Source: Phycisphaerales bacterium UBA1926 (GTDB lineage: Bacteria > Planctomycetota > Phycisphaerae > Phycisphaerales > UBA1924). From it: a stretch of DNA of 12,508 nt. Below are positions 6,254-12,508 of this stretch, piece after piece. A program made the position numbers and the translations under genes. The stretch lies in the NCBI GenBank assembly GCA_002337215.1, contig DDFO01000036.1:64267-76774 (forward strand). Reading direction: 5' to 3'. Each line of letters begins with the position of its first letter. The stretch's first letter is position 1. The notes beneath the pieces are model-generated. The model saw only the letters and a list, made by a program, of their open reading frames with translations, did not search any database and was not told the DNA's origin.

Positions 6254-9200
6254 GACCCGTCCCCGCGCCGCTCCATCCGCTCAGGTTCGAGCGTCGGAGG
6301 CTCGATCTCGATCCGACGAGAACCACTCACATCCTCGGGTGTGTCAGGAGCAACGGGCAATACCGGGAGCGGCATCGCGTCCAGGAATCGCCCGCTCTCG
6401 CCGAGCGTTTCGCGAATCTTCTGAGGATCGGCGAGTTGCTCGAACGCGTTGTTGAGCAGTCTGCCCTGCGCCTCGATGGCAGCGGGCCCATCGCCCGGGA
6501 TGACAACCGGGCGGAGCACCACGAGCAGTTCGGTCTTCACGTTCGACCGCTCCGTGCTCTTGAACAGATTGCCGACGAGCGGGATATCGCCGAAGAACGG
6601 CAACTTCCACACGCGTTCCTCGCCCACCGTCTGGATCAGTCCGCCGATCACGACCGTCTGCCCGTCTTTGACGGTCACCGTTGTCTCGACCTTCCGCTCG
6701 GTAATGATCGGCGCCTCGAAGTCCTCGGAGATCTGCGTCGTCCGTGCGCTGACGCTCGATATCGAGGGCGCGATCTCGAGACGGACAAACCCGTCGGGCG
6801 AGATCGAGGGCGTCACGTTCATGATGATGCCGACATCCTCACGCTCGGTGACGACACTCGAGCGGTCCTGGAACTGGTTGACACCCGTAACGATGCTCAC
6901 GTTCTCGCCCACCTGAATCAGGGCGGGCTCGTTGTTGTTGACCGTCACCTGGGGTCGGCTCAGCACCTCGAGCTTGCCCTGCACCTCGAGGGCCCGCACG
7001 AGCAACTCGAAGTCCGTGCTCGCGACGCTGAAGTTGGGCACGCCCAGCGCCGTCGCCGCCCCGGCCCCCGCCGCGAGCTTGTTGAACACGTACCCGTCAC
7101 CGCCGATATTGCTCGACGCGACATCGATCCCGACGTTGAAATCGAGACCCCACTGCTGCTCGTCGTCGAGCGTGACTTCGGCGAGCAGCACCTGGATCAT
7201 CACCTGGGGCGGCGACGCGTCGAGTTCACCGATGATCTTCTTGACCGTGTCGATGTAGCGGGGCGAGGCACTGACGAGCACCTTGTTCGCCTGAGGGTCC
7301 CCGATGACGGTGACCTCCTGCTCGAGCTGCCTCGCGAGCGACCCTGTCAGACCCGGCCCGAGCACGCTGCGCCGCAACTCCGCCTCGCCCGCGAAGTAGT
7401 CGGTGAGCACCGTCTGGATCTCGGCCGCCTGCGCGTTCTTGAGCGAATAGACCAGCTGCTCGCGCTCGTTGGCATCGATGCTGTCCAACTCCGTCACGAC
7501 CGACTCGACCTGGCTCAGGTATTCGGTGGTGCCGGACACCAGCAGCGTGTTGGTCCGACGATCGATCGTGATCGCAAGCGCCTGCCGCTGATCGGGAACG
7601 GGCGTGAACGCGGCCTGCGCGCCGGGGCCGCTCGCGCCGCCCGGCTCAAGACCGTCGATGCCGGGCTCGTTCGTCTCGAGATTCTGCCGCGGAACGAGCA
7701 CGAGCCGGTCGCCCTGCTGCTGGAGGTTGAACAGATCGCGGAGCAGCAGCGCCATCTGCTGCGCGTCCGCGTTCTCGAGCCGATACTGCGCGATCTCGCG
7801 GTCGCCGCTCGTCTCGGCGTCGAGGTCGCGGATGATCTCTTCGACGAGGATCATGATGGCCGGCGGCGCTGAAATCAGCACCGAGTTCGTCCGCAAATCA
7901 GGCGTGAGCCGGACGAGCTCCCGCACAGCTGGATCGATCGTGGCCTCGACAACCCCGTCCTCGGCGATCTGCCCCTCGAGTTTCTGCTGGTAGAACCGGA
8001 GCTTCGTCGCTTGGACACCGCCCCGTCCACCGGCGATCGGACGCCCGGCGAGCAGTTCTTCCACGAGCCGGACCATCTCCAGCGAGTTCCCGGCCCGGAG
8101 CGGGATCCGCTTGATCTGCTGCTCGGATTCCGCCTCGGGTCGATCGAGCGTCCTCACCAGTTCTCGGATCGCTTCGATATCCGCGTCTGTGCCGCTGACG
8201 AGCAACGCGTTCTGCCGCTCGCTGGGCACCACGCTCACCGACCGACGCCCCCGCTTCTCGTTCTCCCGGCGGACATACAGCTCGTCGATCGCCTCGGCGA
8301 GTTCCGACGCGCCACCGGCAGACTCGATCGGGATCAGCTCGACGCGTTCGGCCTCGGCGAACCCGTCGCCGTCCGAGGTCAACGCCGCGATCAGTTCCTT
8401 GACGAGTTCGAGGTTCTCATCGCTCGCCGCGACGATCAGCAGATCGTCCGCGGGCACGGGTTCGATGCTGAAGACATCGAGCGGGCTCTCGACGCCGCCC
8501 CGACGCTGCTGAGCGTTCAAACGCTCATTCATCAAGCGGCGGATCTTCGGGGCGAGGTCCGACACGTCGGCCCCCGGGACCGGAACAACATGGAGCCCCA
8601 CGGCGAACCGGGCCTCATCCCGATCGAGCGTCTCGATCAGCTTCTCGACGACCGCGAAACTTCGGGGGCTCGTCGACACGATGAGCGCGTTCGTGCGAGC
8701 GTCGACGGTGATGATCAGTCGGTCCTCGGGGCGTGCGCTCGCCAGATCGTCACGACCCTCGAAGACCTCACGCAGCACACCCTCGACCCGGTCGGCCGCC
8801 GCGTACTCCAACGGGATCACCCGCACCGCGTTGCCGGCACTCGCGAGCTCGACATCCAACTGATCGGCGAGCATCGACACGAGCTCGATGTTCGTCGGCG
8901 TCCCCACCACGATCAACGCGTTCAGCGACTCCTCGGGCGTGATCACCAGCCCGGACATCGGCGCGAACAGATCGCTCGGGTAGGACGTCGAACCGTCCCC
9001 ACCGTTGTGCTCGACAACGAGCCGCAGCCGACCGATCTGCTGCTGCAGACCGATGGCATCAGGCGTCCGCCCCAGGCCGCGGACGAGCACCTCGTCGAGC
9101 TTGTCGGCGAGTGTTACCGCGTCGGCGTACTCGAGCGGCAGGATCGCCGTTTCGATCCAGCCGCGTTCCGCGTCGTCGCTATCGAGATCATCGACCAGCA

Positions 9201-12200
9201 CCTCGATCAGCGCGACCGCCTCCTCGCGCCCCGCGACGATCAGCGCGTTGGTGCGCTCGTCAATAGTCGCCGCGATCTCACCGCGCAGGGCCTGCCCGGT
9301 CGTCGTCGTGGGCGACGCCTGCCGGCTTGTTCCGGGGAGGCGGCTGAGCGCCTCGCCCCGGCGGAACAGGTCCTCGACGATCTGCCGCACGCGCGCCGCC
9401 GACGCGTTCTCGAGCGGGAAGATCCGCACGACCACCGCGTCGCCGACCGGGAGCCTGTCGAACAGCTCAATGACTTCTTCCATCGCGCGCACGTTGCCGG
9501 GCGTCGAGGCGATCAGGACCGAGTTGGACGACCCGTCGGCGATGAGCTTGATCGGCACCGAAAGATCGATGTCCACCCCGCTCTTCTCGAACACGCCGTC
9601 CGCCATCTTCAGCCGGCGGACCTGCTCGGCGAGCGCCGACGCGGGCTCGGTCATCCCGTCGCCCGAATCGGGACGCAGCAGGTTCTCAAGCAGCCGCACC
9701 ACCGTGCCCGACTCGGCGAGTTCCAGGGGCACGATCGCGAGCGTCTGCGCGTCCGCCAGATCGATCGTGTCGAGCTGCCCGATCAGCGTCGCAACCGACT
9801 GCAGATCGATCGGGCTCGCGAGCACCGCCACCGCCCGCTTCGTGCGCATGGGCACGACCCGGATCGGCTCGCCCACGATGCCCGGACGGTCGGCGTTCTG
9901 CGGCCCGGTCAGGCCGAGCTGGCCGAGCAGGCGGGCCATCGACTCCGGGCTCGTGTGCTCAAGCTCGAACACGCGCACGCCCTGTCCCACGCCCGGCGTC
10001 GGGATCTCGTCGTTGTCGGAATCCGCGTCGTTGTCGCTCCCGACCGGCCCGTCCAGCTCGCGGATGAGGGTTTCGATCCGCGCGTGCATCTCCTCGCTCG
10101 CGGCGACGACCAGGGCGTTGGAATCGCGATCGACCTCGATCGTGAGCGTCTCCCCCCGGCGCTGCGCCATCGGGTTGAAGATGTTGGCGATCATGCCCCG
10201 CAGCCGTGACGCGGGGAGCCGGCCCAGCCGGATCACGCGGGGCGTCGCGACGGCGTCCTCGCCCGCGAGCATCAGCGCCTCGGCGAGCGATTCGATCTCG
10301 CCGAATGCGTCGTCGTCGGCCCGAACGATCAACACGCCCGAATCGTCATCCCCAACCACGACCACCCGCGACGACCGCTCCCGGCCCGTGACCTGCAGAA
10401 AAACCTGTCGCACACGCTCGGCGAGCCGGCTCGGGCGCGTCGTTGCGCCCACCGGGATGAGCCGGGCGTTGGGGAGTCTCTGGAACTCGGGGGTATCGAG
10501 CTGCTCGACGATCGCACGGATCCGCTCGAGCTCGCGCCGGCTCGCGAACACAATCAACGCGTTGGACACGGGCTCGGCGCTCACGCTGGGCGTTTCCTCG
10601 GCGCTCACGAGCACCGTCGTGCCCACGGGTTCGTCGCGCTCGCCCGATCGGGCGTTCCGCTGATTGTTCCGCTCGGTCCGCGCCTGGTCCCGGCGGATCT
10701 CCTGCTCGAGCGGGGCCTGGAAGCCCTCGTTGAGCGCCCGCGCGACGCTCGCCGCGTCCGCGTGCACGAGCGGGATCACGACCAACTGACGCGAGGTGTC
10801 GTACTCGGGGGTGTCGAGCTTTCCGAGCAGTGCGCGGATGTCCTCGAACACCGATTCGTCGCCCGTGATCAGCAGCGAGTTGGCGGTCTGGTCGGCGACG
10901 ATCGTCACGTTCCGCTCCACCTCGCCCCGGGCCTCCTGCGCGTCCTTGCCGTAGAACACGCTGAGCGCCTCGCGGACCGCGTCGGCCCTCGCGTACTCAA
11001 GATTCACGAACTCGGTCCGCCTGGTTGTCGGCGCCGGGACGTCCAGCTGCTCGATCATCTCCTCGATGAAACTGATCTCGTCGGGCGAGGCCGTCACGCT
11101 CAGGATGTTCGTGTTGAGGCTGTAGTCGATGTTCGCGGGGGGCGTCCCGCCCGGCCTGGGGCGATCCCGCAGCATGTTCCGCAGGATCAGCGTGATGTCG
11201 AACGCTTCGGCGTGGTCAAGCTCGAACCGCCGGAACTCGACAGGCGACTGCACCGTCGCGTTGTCGAGCCTTTCGACCTGCTTGACGACCTGGGCGATCG
11301 CGTCGTCCGACCCGGTCAGCAGCAGCGAATTACTGCGTTCGTCGGGCGTGATCTTGACGCTCAGGCTCGCGGGGAGCGCGAGACGGAGACTGTCGGCCAC
11401 GTCTGCCGCGCGGGCGAACGCGAGCGGCACCGTCACGATGCTCGACGCCGCGTCGTCGGCGACGCTGTCGATCTCGTTGAGCAGCGTCTCGATCCGGAGC
11501 AGTTCGCGATCGGGCGCGCTCACGATCAGCGCCCCCCGGCTCGGCTGGGGCGTCACGATGACCTGCTCCTCGACCGGGCCGCGTCTCGGGAACATCGCCC
11601 GGAGCGTGTTCGCCGCCTCGCGCACATCGCTGTTTGCGAGCGTGTACACCTCGATGCGCCGGTCCTCGCCCATCTCGGGCTGGTCGATCTGGGCGACGAG
11701 GTCCCGCAGCACCGGCATCTCCTCAGGGGGCCCGCTCACGATCAGCAGATTGCCCTCGCGGGAGCCGATGATCGCGACGCGGTCCGTCCGCTGCTGGAGC
11801 GATCGAGCGCGATCACGGAAGAACCGCGAAAGGCTGTTCGCCGCTCGCTCCGCTTCCGCGTACCGGAGCCGGATCGATTCGACGACCTGCCCCTCTCCCC
11901 CGTCCGCCGCGTCGATCTGGGCGATGTAGTCCTCGGCCTGCTCGACCCGCGGCTTATCGCCGATCAGCAGCACGAGCCGGCGCTCGCGGTCCACCTCGGT
12001 CTGCACCTGCTCGGGATCGGGCCCGCGCCAGAACATCCAGCCGGGTGTCGCCGTGACATCCTCGATCAGCCGCGCGATCGCGTTGAGATCGCCCCGCTCG
12101 ACATAGACCGCCTTGACGATCTTCGTTCCCGCATCCGAGGTCGGCTGGTCGAGCTGGGTGATGACGTTCTCGATCGTGTCGAGGATCTCGCCCTCGCCGA

Positions 12201-12508
12201 AGACGAGCACGGAGTTCGTCCGTCGGTTGGTCTCGACGAGGACCCGCGCATCGATCGCGTTCTGGCTGTTCCGCCCGTACATCCGCTCCCACTGCAGCTC
12301 GAACGCGATCGACTGGACCGTGTCGGCGATGTCGGTCACGCTCGCGTGCTCGAGCGGGATGATGCGGAAGCTCAGCGTCCGGTCCGCGGCCGGCGCATCG
12401 AACTGATCGACAAGGCTCTCGATCTGCTCGTAGTCCTCGTCGCTCGCGGCGATCACGATCGTCCCGCTGCCGCGATCACCGAAGATCGCCGCGTCGCCCG
12501 ACCGGCTT
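6250..12508 (-). CDS. Giant multi-N-domain secretin (GspD/PilQ superfamily), 5' end outside window
   Basis: Outer-membrane secretin: such proteins form a multimeric gated channel for type II secretion or type IV pili. The frame is open to the window edge, giving at least 2085 visible residues (counted from base 12507). GspD-type proteins usually have about 650-750. Residues 1-1765 are a tandem array of 20 complete and one partial secretin-N-like modules. Residues 1766-2003 are the barrel domain. Residues 2004-2085 are a Pro/Glu/Arg-rich tail where the pilotin-binding S-domain sits in other secretins. The signal peptide, any N0 domain and the true start lie beyond 12508. The GTG at 12456 is not the start, because the 17 residues before it continue the partial module. 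No AMIN domain, pilin, ATPase or other secretion-system gene is visible, so whether it serves a T2SS, pili or something else is open. It overlaps the next gene by four bases. Confidence 0.93.
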   Translation of the reverse strand, partial: SRSGDAAIFGDRGSGTIVIAASDEDYEQIESLVDQFDAPAADRTLSFRIIPLEHASVTDIADTVQSIAFELQWERMYGRNSQNAIDARVLVETNRRTNSVLVFGEGEILDTIENVITQLDQPTSDAGTKIVKAVYVERGDLNAIARLIEDVTATPGWMFWRGPDPEQVQTEVDRERRLVLLIGDKPRVEQAEDYIAQIDAADGGEGQVVESIRLRYAEAERAANSLSRFFRDRARSLQQRTDRVAIIGSREGNLLIVSGPPEEMPVLRDLVAQIDQPEMGEDRRIEVYTLANSDVREAANTLRAMFPRRGPVEEQVIVTPQPSRGALIVSAPDRELLRIETLLNEIDSVADDAASSIVTVPLAFARAADVADSLRLALPASLSVKITPDERSNSLLLTGSDDAIAQVVKQVERLDNATVQSPVEFRRFELDHAEAFDITLILRNMLRDRPRPGGTPPANIDYSLNTNILSVTASPDEISFIEEMIEQLDVPAPTTRRTEFVNLEYARADAVREALSVFYGKDAQEARGEVERNVTIVADQTANSLLITGDESVFEDIRALLGKLDTPEYDTSRQLVVIPLVHADAASVARALNEGFQAPLEQEIRRDQARTERNNQRNARSGERDEPVGTTVLVSAEETPSVSAEPVSNALIVFASRRELERIRAIVEQLDTPEFQRLPNARLIPVGATTRPSRLAERVRQVFLQVTGRERSSRVVVVGDDDSGVLIVRADDDAFGEIESLAEALMLAGEDAVATPRVIRLGRLPASRLRGMIANIFNPMAQRRGETLTIEVDRDSNALVVAASEEMHARIETLIRELDGPVGSDNDADSDNDEIPTPGVGQGVRVFELEHTSPESMARLLGQLGLTGPQNADRPGIVGEPIRVVPMRTKRAVAVLASPIDLQSVATLIGQLDTIDLADAQTLAIVPLELAESGTVVRLLENLLRPDSGDGMTEPASALAEQVRRLKMADGVFEKSGVDIDLSVPIKLIADGSSNSVLIASTPGNVRAMEEVIELFDRLPVGDAVVVRIFPLENASAARVRQIVEDLFRRGEALSRLPGTSRQASPTTTTGQALRGEIAATIDERTNALIVAGREEAVALIEVLVDDLDSDDAERGWIETAILPLEYADAVTLADKLDEVLVRGLGRTPDAIGLQQQIGRLRLVVEHNGGDGSTSYPSDLFAPMSGLVITPEESLNALIVVGTPTNIELVSMLADQLDVELASAGNAVRVIPLEYAAADRVEGVLREVFEGRDDLASARPEDRLIITVDARTNALIVSTSPRSFAVVEKLIETLDRDEARFAVGLHVVPVPGADVSDLAPKIRRLMNERLNAQQRRGGVESPLDVFSIEPVPADDLLIVAASDENLELVKELIAALTSDGDGFAEAERVELIPIESAGGASELAEAIDELYVRRENEKRGRRSVSVVPSERQNALLVSGTDADIEAIRELVRTLDRPEAESEQQIKRIPLRAGNSLEMVRLVEELLAGRPIAGGRGGVQATKLRFYQQKLEGQIAEDGVVEATIDPAVRELVRLTPDLRTNSVLISAPPAIMILVEEIIRDLDAETSGDREIAQYRLENADAQQMALLLRDLFNLQQQGDRLVLVPRQNLETNEPGIDGLEPGGASGPGAQAAFTPVPDQRQALAITIDRRTNTLLVSGTTEYLSQVESVVTELDSIDANEREQLVYSLKNAQAAEIQTVLTDYFAGEAELRRSVLGPGLTGSLARQLEQEVTVIGDPQANKVLVSASPRYIDTVKKIIGELDASPPQVMIQVLLAEVTLDDEQQWGLDFNVGIDVASSNIGGDGYVFNKLAAGAGAATALGVPNFSVASTDFELLVRALEVQGKLEVLSRPQVTVNNNEPALIQVGENVSIVTGVNQFQDRSSVVTEREDVGIIMNVTPSISPDGFVRLEIAPSISSVSARTTQISEDFEAPIITERKVETTVTVKDGQTVVIGGLIQTVGEERVWKLPFFGDIPLVGNLFKSTERSNVKTELLVVLRPVVIPGDGPAAIEAQGRLLNNAFEQLADPQKIRETLGESGRFLDAMPLPVLPVAPDTPEDVSGSRRIEIEPPTLEPERMERRGDGS
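6253..6498 (-). other. C-terminal tail of the giant secretin (possible S-domain)
   Basis: Visible residues 2004-2085 follow the last barrel strand. They contain a likely helix (AIEAQGRLLNNAFEQLADPQ), a Pro-rich part (AMPLPVLPVAPDTPED) and an acidic/basic end (IEIEPPTLEPERMERRGDGS). In GspD and PulD the equivalent C-terminal segment binds the pilotin lipoprotein. A lipoprotein gene starts right here, which fits, but no sequence similarity to a known S-domain was recognised. Confidence 0.4.
6499..7212 (-). other. Secretin barrel domain of the giant secretin
   Basis: Visible residues 1766-2003. The domain opens with PPQVMIQVLLAEVTL, the usual junction after the last N-domain. It then has VLSRPQVTVNNNEPALIQVG (1848-1867), a gate-like segment (1869-1891), VGIIMNVTPSISPDG (1892-1906), TVKDGQTVVIGGLI (1945-1958) and the secretin signature LPFFGDIPLVGNLF (1969-1982), ending in KTELLVVLRPVVI. 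All landmarks are present and in order, so the channel should be functional. The spacing resembles GspD more than a degenerate relative. Confidence 0.92.
7213..12508 (-). repeat. Protein-level tandem array: 20 complete + 1 partial secretin N-type modules
   Basis: Each module reads as beta strand ending in PLE-A, helix, variable loop, strand pair with a D-RTNALIV core, helix ending in LI--LD. Unit boundaries (high to low): U0 partial 12507-12391; U1 12390-12142; U2 12141-11905; U3 11904-11677; U4 11676-11461; U5 11460-11257; U6 11256-11035; U7 11034-10807; U8 10806-10489; U9 10488-10264; U10 10263-10045; U11 10044-9763; U12 9762-9451; U13 9450-9175; U14 9174-8848; U15 8847-8617; U16 8616-8371; U17 8370-8137; U18 8136-7813; U19 7812-7477; U20 7476-7213. 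Units are 68-112 residues long. No two look nearly identical, so the array is old and not a recent duplication or an assembly artefact. Boundaries are good to a few residues. The fold (secretin/TonB short N-domain, KH-like) is inferred from the motif pattern. Confidence 0.88.
10006..10038 (-). other. Acidic Asp/Asn linker inside the N-domain array
   Basis: Encodes SDNDADSDNDE between modules U10 and U11, followed by a Pro/Gly stretch (IPTPGVGQG). It is a near-perfect short internal duplication (SDND twice). The composition resembles calcium-binding Asp loops and flexible hinges. It is the only strongly acidic low-complexity linker in the array and sits near its middle as seen in this window. 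Confidence 0.6.

Noticed and set aside
6436..7872. 478-codon plus-strand open frame
   Set aside because: Antisense to the secretin barrel and last N modules, which carry diagnostic motifs. The composition is that of a shadow frame.
8011..10209. 732-codon plus-strand open frame
   Set aside because: It is fully antisense to the secretin repeat array. Its translation is rich in Arg, His, Asp and Gln with no domain pattern, as expected when the opposite strand codes for GC-biased protein. The minus frame has clear repeated family motifs.
12454..12456. GTG as start of the giant secretin
   Set aside because: The same frame stays open to the window edge, and the preceding 17 residues continue a module strand (GSGTIVIAAS). 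There is no signal peptide after this GTG. The true start is outside the window.
7213..12508. Recent tandem DNA duplication or misassembly creating the repeats
   Set aside because: The units differ in length and sequence, with no near-identical DNA blocks noticed by eye. The repetition is visible only at protein level.

Overview
The window is GC-rich and every credible gene lies on the minus strand, so transcription runs from high to low coordinates. The order is a giant secretin (its start lies beyond the right edge), a small putative lipoprotein, then pstS, pstC and pstA of a high-affinity phosphate ABC transporter (pstA runs off the left edge; pstB and phoU would be expected beyond it). 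There are no tRNA, rRNA, CRISPR or mobile-element signals. The very large Pst permeases with extra extracytoplasmic domains, and the secretin with a huge N-domain array, point to a diderm bacterium, most plausibly a planctomycete (Phycisphaerae-like). That assignment is inference from protein architecture only.

Right half, 6250-12508: one uninterrupted reading frame of at least 2085 residues. It ends in a canonical GspD/PilQ-type secretin barrel domain (6499-7212) and a C-terminal tail of about 80 residues. Everything upstream of the barrel in the window is a tandem array of secretin N-type (KH-like) modules. I count 20 complete units and one partial unit at the window edge. The secretins I know of carry about two to six such modules. 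The stop codon overlaps the GTG start of a 181-residue protein with a lipobox, a possible dedicated partner (pilotin-like) of the secretin.

Left half, 1-5599: pstS, pstC and pstA, separated by 25 and 34 bases and so almost certainly one transcript. PstS is a normal-length phosphate-binding protein with a signal peptide. PstC (870 residues) carries a beta-propeller-like insert after its first membrane helix. PstA (at least 648 residues) carries an extra N-terminal extracytoplasmic domain and two charged helical, probably coiled-coil, segments before the permease core. PstS would capture phosphate outside the inner membrane and deliver it to the PstC/PstA channel.

The 108-base gap at 5600-5707 separates the two groups and is the only sizeable non-coding stretch. 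Because all five genes are co-directional and close, phosphate-linked expression of the secretin is a possibility, not a demonstrated fact. The most noteworthy object is the giant secretin: if its modules stack as rings, as in known secretins, it would form an unusually long periplasmic conduit.
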